Assembly: GCA_963822615.1 (NCBI GenBank)
Contig: CAWGIM010000021.1
Span: 1,114,674 to 1,178,673 of the forward strand
Length of the DNA: 64,000 nt
Direction: 5' to 3'
Source: Trebonia sp963822615
Lineage (GTDB): Bacteria; Actinomycetota; Actinomycetes; Streptosporangiales; Streptosporangiaceae
Within the stretch, counting starts at the first letter, position 1, and every line of letters begins with the position of its first letter. A program made the position numbers and the translations under genes. Below, piece after piece: positions 1-8,792 of the stretch. A model generated the notes under the pieces. That model did no database searches, had not been told where the DNA came from, and saw nothing but the letters and a program-made list of their open reading frames with translations.

Positions 1-542
1 CCCGGATCGGGCGAGCGCTGCCAGCCCCGGGCGGCGAACCAGGTCAGCGGCATCGCGCCGGCCGCCTCCTGGTCGGGGCCTGCCGCCGGGCCGAGTAGCA
101 GTACCGCGTCGATGTCGCCGGCCTCCAGCCGGGCCACCAGCCGCTGCCCCCGGTCGATCCGGAACCGGATCGCGCAGTCAGCGAACGTCGCGCCCAGGGC
201 CGCGGTGATCACCGGCAGCAGGCGCTCGGCTCCGTGCTCGGTCGCCCCGACGGTGAGGACGTGGCCGTGGTCGACCGAGCCCCGGGCCCGGACCAGGGCG
301 TCGTCGTGGGCCGCCAGGATCGCCCGGGCGTCCGCCACCAGTAGCTGGCCGGCCGCGGTGAAGCGCAGTCCCGGCGCGGAGCGGTCGATGAGCGACTGCT
401 TGCAGGCGAGCTCGAGCCGCCGGACGTGGGCGCTGATCGCCGACTGCGACAGGTGCAGGCTCTCGGCCGCGCGGCGAAAGCCGCCGGCGTCGGCGATGCC
501 GGTCAGGCTACGCAACGCGACGATGTCGAGGACGTCACTCAT
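1..542 (-). CDS. LysR-family transcriptional regulator (3' end outside window)
   Basis: The minus-strand frame opens at ATG 542 and stays open to the window edge, so about 180 N-terminal residues are present and the C-terminus is missing. Residues 1-60 form a LysR-type winged helix: MSDVLDIVALRSL, then a recognition helix reading HLSQSAISAHVRRLE, then TAAGQLLVADAR. The part after residue 90 looks like the start of the periplasmic-binding-like effector domain (DIDAVLLLGP). It is divergent from the 770-16471 cluster, the usual arrangement for a LysR activator of the neighbouring operon. If the operon is for sulfur acquisition, a CysB/Cbl-like role is possible, but the ligand cannot be read from the sequence. 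Confidence 0.9.
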   Translation of the reverse strand, partial: MSDVLDIVALRSLTGIADAGGFRRAAESLHLSQSAISAHVRRLELACKQSLIDRSAPGLRFTAAGQLLVADARAILAAHDDALVRARGSVDHGHVLTVGATEHGAERLLPVITAALGATFADCAIRFRIDRGQRLVARLEAGDIDAVLLLGPAAGPDQEAAGAMPLTWFAARGWQRSPDP

Positions 543-654
543 CCGGGCGCTCCAGTCCGCCGCTCACGCTGGCCCTGCAGCGCGTCGACCATAGTCATAG
601 ACAGTACGTCGTCGTGATGTTGTCGTCCAGACTGCTAGGAAATAGGGCCGCCGC

Positions 655-675
655 CTGATCGCGTAGCGCGATCAG
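655..675. promoter_or_regulatory. Perfect palindrome in the divergent LysR/operon intergenic region
   Basis: CTGATCGCG and its exact reverse complement CGCGATCAG are separated by TAG. A second, more widely spaced pair, TAGGAAAT at 636-643 and ATTTCCTA at 710-717, lies around it. Either is a reasonable binding site for the divergent LysR protein. I see no T-N11-A assignment that is clearly better than the others. Confidence 0.5.
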
Positions 676-693
676 CGTGATCCGGAATCAGCG

Positions 694-721
694 TTGGACG
701 TGTCTGTCAATTTCCTACTAT
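694..721 (+). promoter_or_regulatory. Candidate sigma-70-type promoter for the 15.7-kb cluster
   Basis: TTGGAC (694-699) and TACTAT (716-721) are separated by 16 bases, which would leave a 5' leader of about 40 bases before ATG 770. The -10 hexamer lies in a locally AT-rich stretch that stands out from the GC-rich surroundings. Confidence 0.45.
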
Positions 722-769
722 TTTGATAGACATGATCAGAATAACGGACGGGCCCAACGCGGAGCCGGC

Positions 770-1768
770 ATGACGCGCTACGTGATCATCGGGGCCGGCG
801 CGGTCGGCATCACCCTCGCGGCCGAACTGCAGGCGGCCGGGCGGGACGTGCTGGTGGTCGGCCGGGGACGACAGCTCGAGCTGCTGCGGGCCGGAGCGGT
901 GCGTTACCTCACCCCGGACGGGACGCGCTCGTTGTCGGTCGCCGCCGCCAGCGGCCCGGACGAGGTCCGGCTGGAACCGCACGACGTCCTGGTGCTCGCG
1001 ACCAAGACGCAGGACGCGCACGCGGTGCTGGCGCAGTGGGCCCGCCAGCCAGTCGGCGCCAGCGGCCAGCGGGCCGGCCAGCTCCTGCCGGTCTTCGCGC
1101 TGCAGAACGGCCTGGACGCCGAGCGGGCGGCCCTTCGCCTGTTCGCCACCGTGGTCGGCTCGGTGCTTGGCGTGCCGTCGACCTACGTCGCCGACGGTGA
1201 GGTGCTCTCGCCGGGAGCGCCGGCCGTTGGCGTGTTCTGGCTGGGCTCCTACCCGGACGGGCCGGCCCCCGCCGCCCGCGCCATCGCGGCCGACCTGGCC
1301 GCTGCCCGGTTCGAGGTCCAGGTGGTAACCGACCTGTCCCGCTGGAAGGCCTACAAGCTGGTCATCAGCTCGACCTTCGTACTCGACGCGCTGTTCGAGC
1401 CGGGGGCGCACCGGGACCGGGCCGCCCGCCTGGTCCGGGCCGAGGCCCGCGCCGTGCTGGAAGCGGCCGGCTGGCCGGTCGCCGACGACGCGGCGGAGAG
1501 CACCCTGCGCCGGGACCGGTTCGGCATCGCCCCGGTGCCAGGCCACGCGCGCCCGGGCAGCTCCACCTACCAGAGCCTGGTCCGGGGCAAGGAGGTTGAG
1601 ACCGACTACCTCAACGGCGAGATCGTCCTGCTCGCCCGCGGGCTCGGTCGCCGGGCCCCGTTGCACGCGGCCCTGCAGGCCCGCGCACAGCAGGTAGTGC
1701 GCGACGGGACCCCACCCGGCCGCCTGACCGCCGCTGACCTGGCCGAGACGCTGGCTCAGACCGTCATC
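770..1768 (+). CDS. Ketopantoate reductase (ApbA/PanE)-like protein, reads through into rhodanese
   Basis: NAD(P)-dependent 2-oxoacid reductase fold. The Rossmann motif GAGAVG is at residues 8-13 (start MTRYVIIGAGAVGITLAAEL), a catalytic-lysine-type segment RWKAYKLVIS is near residue 190, and a C-terminal helical domain reaches about residue 330, normal for the family. ATG 770 is preferred because the glycine motif starts eight residues in. There is no stop codon between this domain and the following rhodanese domain: the frame continues through LAETLAQTVIVDAATL. That could be a real fusion, or a lost stop in a region rich in indels. It is the first gene of the long cluster. Because it sits in a monooxygenase operon, a reductase for a cluster-specific keto compound is as likely as pantothenate synthesis. 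Confidence 0.8.
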
Positions 1769-2606
1769 GTGGATGCCGCCACGCTGGCCGCCGAGCTGCG
1801 CTCGGGCCTGCCGCCGGCCCTGCTGGACGTGCGCTGGGCCCTCGGCGACCCCGACGGCGAGAAGCACTACCTCGACGGGCACCTGCCGTTCGCGGTCTAC
1901 GTCGACCTGGACGACAGGAACTGGCGGCCCCGCCCTCGCCGCAGGACGGCCGGCACCCGCTGCCGGATGTCGCTGACCTGCAGCGGGCCGCGCGCCGCTG
2001 GGGGCTGACGGCGCACCGGCCGGTCGTGGTCTACGACGACAACGGCGGGCTGAGCGCGGCCCGGGCCTGGTGGCTGCTGCGCTGGGCCGGGGCACACCGA
2101 CGTGCGCATCCTTGACGGGGGCCTCGGCGCCTGGCGCGCCGCCGGAGAACCAGTGGCCGCCGGCGCCCACCGGTCCGAGGCGGGCGACATCACGCTGACT
2201 GCGGGCAGCCTGCCCACCGCTGACGCCGACGCCGTCGCGGACCTGGCCCGCACCGGGCGTGCTGCTCGACGCGCGGGCTGGTGAGCGGTACCGCGGCGAG
2301 ACCGAGCCGGTTGACCCGCGGGCCGGGCACATTCCCGGCGCGCTCAGCCGTCCCGCCGGCGACAACCTCGCCCCGACGGCCGGTTCCGGCCGGCCGCCGA
2401 GTTGCGGGCCCGGTTCGCCGACCTGGCCGGCCCGGCCGACGGTCGGCGTGTACTGCGGTTCCGGGGTCACCGCCGCCCACGAGATCGCCGCCCTGCAGAT
2501 CGCCGGTATCGACGCCGTCCTGTTCCCCGGTTCCTGGTCGGCCTGGTCGGCCGATCCGGGCCGACCCGCCGCCACCGGCTCCGAGCCCGGGAGGACCCCC
2601 GCATGA
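1769..2606 (+). pseudogene. Two-domain rhodanese / thiosulfate sulfurtransferase, frameshifted as read
   Basis: The family moves a sulfane sulfur between donors and acceptors such as cyanide or thiols. The N-terminal inactive domain begins at ALLDVRWALGDPDG. The C-terminal domain carries the active loop YCGSGVTAAHEI with its catalytic cysteine near base 2456. Read as printed, the frame breaks about five times: near 1915, an extra G near 2090, an extra G near 2254, a missing G near 2386 and a shift near 2440. Between the breaks the protein matches the family well, so I suspect sequence errors. GTG 1769 is one possible start; direct fusion to the upstream reductase is the other. The TGA at 2604-2606 overlaps the next ATG. 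A sulfurtransferase here is one of the main hints that the cluster handles sulfur. Confidence 0.75.
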
Positions 2607-3825
2607 CCTCGGCCCCCACCTTCGACTCCACGCTGCCGCCAACCGCGTCGCCGCGGGTCGAGTTCATCAGCCTGTCGCACCTCAACCCCTCCACCGAGCT
2701 CAACCCGGTGCCCAGCCGCGGCATCGACCTGGCCTTCTTCCGCCGTTACGTGCGCTCGCTTGAGGAGGGCGGCTACGACTACACCCTGCTGCCCTACGGC
2801 TCTGGCAGCGCGGACTCGTTCGTCACCGCGAGCGCGGTCGGCCAGCTCACCGAGCGGCTGCGGCCGATCGTGGCGCTGCGGCCGAACACGACCTTCCCCA
2901 CCGTCGGCGCGCAGAAGCTGGCCACGCTCGACCAGCTCACGCGAGGGCCGCGCGGTCGTCCACCTGATCTCCGGCGGCAGCGACGCCGAGCAGGCCCGGC
3001 AAGGCGATTACCTGCCGAAGGACCGCCGCTACGCGCGGACCTCGGAGTACATCGACATCCTGCGCAAATCGTGGACCGAGGCGGCGCCGTTCAGCCACGA
3101 CGGGCGAGTTCTACCAGTTCGACGACTTCGGGCCCGGCTTCCCGCCGTACCAGGCGCCGATCCCGATCTCGGTCGGCGGCCAGTCGGACGAGGCATTCGC
3201 GGTCGGCGGGGCCAAGGCCGACATCTTCAGCTTCTGGGGCGAGCCGCTGGACGACCTGCGCAGCGAGATCGAGCGGGTCAACGCGATCGCGCGGTCCGCC
3301 GGCCGCGACGACCTTCCCGCGGATCTGGGTGACCTTCCGCCCGATCGTGGCCGCGACCGACGAGCTGGCCTGGGCGAAGGCGCACGAGTACGTCGCCAAG
3401 ATCGCCGCCACCTTCGCCGGCCACGCGCAGGCCGCCCGCTTCCGCGGCGGCACGCCGCAGAACAAGGGCTCGCAGCGGGCGCTCGCGTTCGCCGGCCGCA
3501 GCCGAGCTCTACGACCGGGCGCTGTGGACCAAGACCGCGGCGGTGACCAACGCCGCCGGCGCCTCGACCGCGCTGGTCGGCTCGCCCGAAACGGTCGCCG
3601 CGGCCATCCTCGACTACGTCGACCGCGGGCGCCTCCCTGGTGTCGATCCGCGGCTACGACACCCTCGCCGACGCGGTGGACTACGGCCGGCTACATGCTG
3701 CCGCTGGTCCGCCAGGAGATCGCCCACCGCCAGGCGACCGGGCAGCGCGGCTCGCTGCAGGCCGAGCACCTGGGCAACTACGGCCCGCGGTACCGCGAGT
3801 ACGCCGCCGCGGGGTCGCCGTCATG
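2603..3825 (+). pseudogene. LLM-class flavin monooxygenase, copy 1 (frameshifted as read)
   Basis: Luciferase-like TIM-barrel monooxygenase of about 405 residues, paralogous to the next two genes. Shared landmarks are the early SADSFVTASAVGQLTERLRP, the RAVVHLISGGSDAEQ loop, the RYARTSEYIDILR helix and the IPISVGGQSDEAF strand. Such enzymes (SsuD, DmoA, NtaA families) use reduced FMN and oxygen to oxidise sulfonates, sulfides or amines. Six single-base insertions break the frame near 2943, 3105, 3318, 3499, 3628 and 3691; each is an extra G or C, and removing them restores full-length homology. Its ATG overlaps the rhodanese stop. No clean stop is visible before the next gene, so the end is approximate. 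Confidence 0.8.
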
Positions 3826-5111
3826 CCGGCCAGACTGTTCCCCCCGCGATCTCCGCCACCGCCCTCGCCCCCGCGATCCCGGCCACCGCGGCCGACCAGG
3901 TGGAGTTCGTCAGCCTGACCGGCTACAACCCGGGCAGTGAGCTGAACCGGGCGGCCGGCGGCAACGGCTTCGACCTGCCCTACTACCGCCGTTACGTGAC
4001 CGCGCTGGAGGAGGCGGGCTTCGACTACACGCTCAACGGCTACGGCTCGTCGACGGCGGACTCGTTCATCGTCTCGGCCGCGACCGGCCAGCTCACAGAG
4101 CGACTCAAGCCCATTGTGGCGCTACGCCCCAATCACACGTTCCCGCTGGTGGCGGCGCAGAAGCTGGCGACCCTGGACCAGCTCACGCAGGGCCGGGCGG
4201 TCGTCCACCTGATCTCCGGCGGCATCGACGCCGAGCAGCGCAAGCACGGCGACTACGAGCCGAAGGGCCGCCGCTACGCCCGCACGTCGGAATTCATCGA
4301 CCTGCTGCGCCGGGCCTGGACGGAGCAGGAGCCGTTCAGCTTCGCGGGCAAGTTCTACCGGTTCGACGACTTCGGACCGGGCTTCCGTACCTACTCGGGC
4401 GAGCCGATCCCGATCTCCATCGGCGGCCAGTCCGACGAGGCGTTCGAAGTCGGCGCGGCCAAGGCCGACTGGTTCACCTTCAACGCCGGCGAGTCCATCG
4501 CCCAGGTGCGCGAGGACATCGAGCGGGTGCACGGCATCGCCGCCCGGGCGGGCCGCCCTGACCCGCGGATCTGGGTGACCTTCCGCCCCATCGTCGCGGC
4601 GACCGACCAGCTCGCCTGGGAGAAGGCGTTCGACTACGCGGCCCGGGCGGGCCAGTCGGCCGCCGCCTTCCGTGCCCTGTTCCTGGGCAAGTCGGAGGTC
4701 ACCGCCCCGGAGAGCGCGGGCGCCCAGCGCCAGCAGGACTACGCGGCCGCGCGGGAAGGCTACGACCGGGCGTCGTGGTCGGGGATCATCCGCGCCACCG
4801 GCGGGGCCGGCGGCGCGTCGACCGCGCTGGTGGGCAGCTACGAGACCGTCGCCGCGGCGATCCTCGACCAGGTCGACGCGGGCGCGAGCATCGTCTCGAT
4901 CCGCGGCTTCGACATCCTCAACGACGTCATCGACTACGGCAAGCACCTGCTCCCGCTGGTCCGTCAGCAGATCGCGCACCGCAAGGCCACCGGGCAGCGC
5001 GGCGACCTGCATCGCAACGCCTCCGGGTTCGACCGCGCGGAGTTCGTCGCGGCCCACGACACCGCCGCCCGCGCGGCCGAAACAGCCCCGGAGATCGGAG
5101 CACTCGCATGA
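3823..5111 (+). CDS. LLM-class flavin monooxygenase, copy 2
   Basis: About 425 residues, with the same domain order as copies 1 and 3: VEFVSLTGYNPGSELN, DSFIVSAATGQLTERLKP, RAVVHLISGGIDAEQ, RYARTSEFIDLLRRAW, IPISIGGQSDEAFEVG. It is therefore an FMNH2-dependent oxygenase of the SsuD/DmoA type, cytoplasmic, expected to depend on the flavin reductase at the end of the cluster. The natural start is probably ATG 3823, but a one-base deletion just after it (near 3830) puts the start out of frame with the body. From about base 3840 the frame is clean to TGA 5111. Its middle differs from the paralogues: the segment after WEKAFDYAARAG lacks the PQNKG motif of copies 1 and 3, which hints at a different substrate pocket. 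Confidence 0.85.
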
Positions 5112-6370
5112 CCAGCCCTGTCCCCGACCCCTTTCCCGCCACCGCCCTAGACGACACCATCCCGGACACCGCCGCCAGCACGGTCGAGTTCGTCAGCGCC
5201 ACCAACTACGCCGGCGGCTCCGAGCTCCGGCCGGCCTCGCTGAACATCGACCCCGTGGCCTACCGCACCTGGGTCCGCACGCTGGAGCGGGCCGGGTTCG
5301 ACTACACCCTCAACGGCTACAGCGCGGCCTCGGCCGACTCCTTCATCGTCGCGACGGCGACCAGCCAGCTCACGCAGCGGCTCAAGCCGATCGTGGCGCT
5401 GCGCCCCAACACCGTGTTCCCGCTGGTCGCCGCGCAGTCCCTGGCCACCCTGGACCAGCTCAGCGAGGGTCGCGCGGTCGTCCACCTGATCTCCGGCGGG
5501 GCCGACGCCGAGCAGGCCCGGCAGGGTGACTACCTGCCCAAGGACGACCGCTACGCCCGCACCAGCGAGTACATCGACCTGCTGCGCCGGGCCTGGACCG
5601 AGCAGGAGCCGTTCAGCTTCGCGGGCAAGTTCTACCGGTTCGACGAGTTCGGGCCCGGCTTCCGTACCTACTCGGGCGAGCCGGTCCCGATCTCCATCGG
5701 CGGCCAGTCCGACGCCGCCTTCCAGGTCGGCGGGGCCAAGGCCGACTGGTTCACCTTCTGGGGCGAGCCGCTGGCCGAGGTGCGGGCGGAGATCGACCGG
5801 GTGCACGCGATCGCCGACGCGGCGGGCCGTCCCCGGCAGCGCATCTGGGTCACCTTCCGCCCGATCCTGGCCGAAACCGACGCGCGGGCCTGGGAGAAGG
5901 CCTACGCGGTGCTCGGCGTGCTGGTCGACCATTTCAAGTCCGGCAGCACCGCCCCGCAGCGCTTCGCCCGCGGGTTCGGCGCCGCCCCGCAGAACAAGGG
6001 CGCCCAGCGCGCGCTCGGCTTCGCCGCCGCGTCCGAGGGCTACGACCGGGCGCTGTGGACGCCGACCGCGAGCGCGACCAACGCCGCCGGCGCCTCCACC
6101 GCCCTGGTCGGCAGCTACCAGACGGTGGCGGCCGCGATCGTGGACTACATCGACGCCGGCGCCGGCATCGTCTCGATCCGCGGCTACGAGGGCATCCGCG
6201 ACATCGAGCAGTACGGCGAGTTCGTCCTGCCGCTGGTCCGGGCGGAGCTGGAGTACCGCCGGGCCACCGGCCGGCGCGGCCGCCTGCAGCGCGAGCACCT
6301 GGGCTACGGCGACCCCGATTTCCGCGCGGCCCGCGACGCCGCCGCCGCCAAGGCGGGTGCCGCCGCATGA
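5108..6370 (+). CDS. LLM-class flavin monooxygenase, copy 3
   Basis: Intact 420-residue luciferase-like monooxygenase. It shows SADSFIVATATSQLTQRLKP, RAVVHLISGGADAEQARQG, RYARTSEYIDLLRRAW and a PQNKGAQRALGFAAASEGYD segment shared with copy 1. ATG 5108 overlaps the previous stop (ATGA), indicating translational coupling. A block of roughly 130 bases around 5595-5725 is almost identical to copy 2 (about 4315-4445), although the proteins diverge elsewhere, which points to recent duplication or gene conversion. The substrate is unknown. An organosulfur compound is inferred only from the cluster. Confidence 0.9.
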   Translation: MTSPVPDPFPATALDDTIPDTAASTVEFVSATNYAGGSELRPASLNIDPVAYRTWVRTLERAGFDYTLNGYSAASADSFIVATATSQLTQRLKPIVALRPNTVFPLVAAQSLATLDQLSEGRAVVHLISGGADAEQARQGDYLPKDDRYARTSEYIDLLRRAWTEQEPFSFAGKFYRFDEFGPGFRTYSGEPVPISIGGQSDAAFQVGGAKADWFTFWGEPLAEVRAEIDRVHAIADAAGRPRQRIWVTFRPILAETDARAWEKAYAVLGVLVDHFKSGSTAPQRFARGFGAAPQNKGAQRALGFAAASEGYDRALWTPTASATNAAGASTALVGSYQTVAAAIVDYIDAGAGIVSIRGYEGIRDIEQYGEFVLPLVRAELEYRRATGRRGRLQREHLGYGDPDFRAARDAAAAKAGAAA

Positions 6371-7569
6371 CCGCCGCCCTCGAGCCACCCCAGGCCTACG
6401 ACCTCCCGCTGCCTGACCTGTCTGACGAGGGCCTGGCCGCGGTCACCGCCGAGATCGCGCAGAGCGCCGCCGAGTACGACCGCAGCGGCGGCATCCCCTG
6501 GCCGGGGCTGGAGGTAGTCCACCGGGCCGGCCTGACCACCGCCACCGTCGGGAAGCAGTACGGCGGACCCGCCCTCGGTACCCGCGACGTCGCGCGCATC
6601 GTCAGCGCCGTCGGCCAGGGCGACCCGTCGGTCGCGCTGATCCTGGCCAACACGGTGATGACGCACGCCGCCCAGGCCACGGTCGGCACCTGGTACGACG
6701 TCCACTACGCCGACCTGCTGCGCCGCTCGCTCGACCGGCCCACCTTCGTCAACGCGATCCGGGCCGAGCCCGAGCTCGGCGCCCCCGCCCGCGGCGGCAT
6801 CCCCGCCACCACGATCACCAGAACGGGGGACGGCTGGCTGCTCAACGGCCACAAGGCCTACGGCACCGGCGGCCGCGCCCTGGCCTACCAGACGGTGTGG
6901 GTGACCGCGGTTGAACCCGGGGGTGACGCCGAACGCCCCCGGGTCGGCCACATCTCGGTCCCCAACGACCTGCCTGGCATCAGCTGGCTCGACACCTGGG
7001 ACCACCTCGGGCTGCGCGCCTCCAACACCCACGACGTCCGCTACGACAACGTGGAGCTGCCCTACCAGGCATTCCGGGAGATCCCGCGGCAGCCGGACGG
7101 CAGCTACCGTGACCCGGCCGCCGCGGCCGGGGCCGGCAGCTTCGCCCACGTCGCGCTCTACGTCGGGGTCGCCCGGGCCGCGCGGGCCGACTTCCGCGCG
7201 TTCACCCGGTCCCGGGTGCCGACCTCGCTGGGTAAGCCGATCTCCCAGACTGAGCGCATCCAGGCCGTCGCGGGCGAGATCGACCTGCAGATCGCGACCG
7301 CCGAGACGCTGCTCCAGGGCGCGCTGCTGCGGATCGAGCAGGGCGACCAGACGATCGCGCCGCAGCTCTCGGTGATCAAGGTGGCCATCGGGCGGGCGGT
7401 GGTCGCGGCGACCCAGGCGGCGGTGGCCGCGCTCGGCAATCCCGGGCTGACCCGCCACCACGGCCTGGAGCGGCACCTGCGCAACGCCCTGTGCGTGCGC
7501 GTCCACCCGCCCCAGGAGGACGCGGCGCTGCTGGCCGCGGGCAAGCGCGTGCTGGGAGCGACGTCATGA
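6367..7569 (+). CDS. Acyl-CoA-dehydrogenase-fold flavin oxidase (DszC/SfnB-like), copy 1
   Basis: 400 residues with the three-part acyl-CoA dehydrogenase fold: an N-terminal helical domain, a middle beta domain (GDGWLLNGHKAYGTGG, then HISVPNDLPGI) and a C-terminal helical bundle (SRVPTSLGKPISQTERIQ, then GNPGLTRHHGLERHLRNA). The GLRASNTHDVRYDNV and HHGLERHLRNA motifs are typical of the DszC/SfnB branch, whose members act as flavin-dependent monooxygenases or sulfur-acquisition oxidases rather than on CoA esters. The ATGA overlap with the upstream monooxygenase and the downstream paralogue indicates one transcript. The assignment to sulfur chemistry comes from family resemblance and context. 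Confidence 0.85.
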   Translation: MTAALEPPQAYDLPLPDLSDEGLAAVTAEIAQSAAEYDRSGGIPWPGLEVVHRAGLTTATVGKQYGGPALGTRDVARIVSAVGQGDPSVALILANTVMTHAAQATVGTWYDVHYADLLRRSLDRPTFVNAIRAEPELGAPARGGIPATTITRTGDGWLLNGHKAYGTGGRALAYQTVWVTAVEPGGDAERPRVGHISVPNDLPGISWLDTWDHLGLRASNTHDVRYDNVELPYQAFREIPRQPDGSYRDPAAAAGAGSFAHVALYVGVARAARADFRAFTRSRVPTSLGKPISQTERIQAVAGEIDLQIATAETLLQGALLRIEQGDQTIAPQLSVIKVAIGRAVVAATQAAVAALGNPGLTRHHGLERHLRNALCVRVHPPQEDAALLAAGKRVLGATS

Positions 7570-8759
7570 CCGCCGCCACCGAAGCCAAGCCCACCTATGC
7601 CTTCCCGGTCCCCGACCTCTCCGACGACGGGCTGGCGAAGGTGACTGCCGAGGTCGCCGCGACCGCCGCCGAGTACGACCGCACCGGCGAGATCCCCTGG
7701 AAGGGACTGGCGGCCATCCACCGCGCGGGCCTCGTCACCGCGTCGGTCGCCCCGGAGCACGGCGGGCCCGGCATCACCGCCCGCGACGCCGCCCGGGCGG
7801 TGGCGGCCGTGGGTGAGGGCGACCCGTCGGTCGCGATCATCCTCGCCAACACGCTGCTGACCCACGGCACGATCGCCGCCGTGCCGGTGACGTGGTACGA
7901 GCCGCACTACGCGGACTTCCTGGCCCGGTCGGCGCGGGGGATCGCCCTCGCCAACGGCCTGGGGGCCGAACCGGACCTGGGGGCGTCCGCCCGCGGCGGC
8001 CTGCCCGCCACCAACCTCACCCGCTCGGGCGGCGGCTGGGTGCTCAACGGCCGCAAGGGCTGGGGCACCGGCGGCACCGCCCTCACCTACCACGTCACCC
8101 ACGTCGTGGCGCTGGAGGACGGCCGGGAGCCGCGGGTCGGGTTTGTCACCGTCCCCACCGACCTCCCGGGTGTCTCGGTGCTGGAGACCTGGGACCACAT
8201 CGGCCTGCGCGCGTCCAACACCCACGACGTGATCTACGAGAACGTAGCGCTCCCGCTGGGCGCCTTCGCCGAGCTGCCCCGGCAGCCCGACGGGACCGCG
8301 CTCAACTTCGCCGCCCGGGCGCTGTCACCGGGAACGTTCGCCCACACCGCGCTGTACCTCGGGGTCGCCCGGGCCGCCCGGGCCGCGTTCCGCGAGTTCA
8401 CCCGGTCCCGGGTGCCGACCTCGCTGGGTAAGCCGATCGCCCAGACCGAGCGCATCCAGGCCGTGGCGGGCGAGATCGACCTGCAGATCGCGACCGCCGA
8501 GACGCTGCTGTTCGGCTCGATCGCGCGGGCCGAGAACGGCGACAGCGCCGTTGTCGCCCAGATTCCGCTGATCAAGGCCGCCATCGCCCGGGCGGTGACC
8601 GGGGCGACCCAGACCGCGGTCGCCGTCCTCGGCAACCCCGGGCTGACCCGGCACAACTCCCTGGAACGGCACCTGCGCAACGCGCTCTGCATCCGGGTCC
8701 ACCCGCCGCAGGAAGACGCGGCCCTGCTCGCGGCCGGGCGCCGCGTGCTCGGCGACTAG
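7566..8759 (+). CDS. Acyl-CoA-dehydrogenase-fold flavin oxidase (DszC/SfnB-like), copy 2
   Basis: 397 residues, a tandem paralogue of the preceding gene with the same motif order (GGGWVLNGRKGWGTGG, GLRASNTHDVIYENV, SRVPTSLGKPIAQTERIQ, NSLERHLRNALC). Stretches of DNA in the C-terminal half are essentially identical between the two genes, for example about 7200-7310 against 8397-8507, while the N-terminal halves have drifted. ATG 7566 overlaps the previous stop. The pair might form a heteromer, or act on related substrates from the same pathway. Confidence 0.85.
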   Translation: MTAATEAKPTYAFPVPDLSDDGLAKVTAEVAATAAEYDRTGEIPWKGLAAIHRAGLVTASVAPEHGGPGITARDAARAVAAVGEGDPSVAIILANTLLTHGTIAAVPVTWYEPHYADFLARSARGIALANGLGAEPDLGASARGGLPATNLTRSGGGWVLNGRKGWGTGGTALTYHVTHVVALEDGREPRVGFVTVPTDLPGVSVLETWDHIGLRASNTHDVIYENVALPLGAFAELPRQPDGTALNFAARALSPGTFAHTALYLGVARAARAAFREFTRSRVPTSLGKPIAQTERIQAVAGEIDLQIATAETLLFGSIARAENGDSAVVAQIPLIKAAIARAVTGATQTAVAVLGNPGLTRHNSLERHLRNALCIRVHPPQEDAALLAAGRRVLGD

Positions 8760-8792
8760 CCCCACCGCAATCACCCAATCAAAGGAAACGCG

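Noticed and set aside
707..2680. 657-residue open frame on the minus strand opposite the reductase and rhodanese
   Set aside because: Composition is Gly/Arg/Pro-rich with no domain pattern; it is a high-GC shadow of the plus-strand genes.
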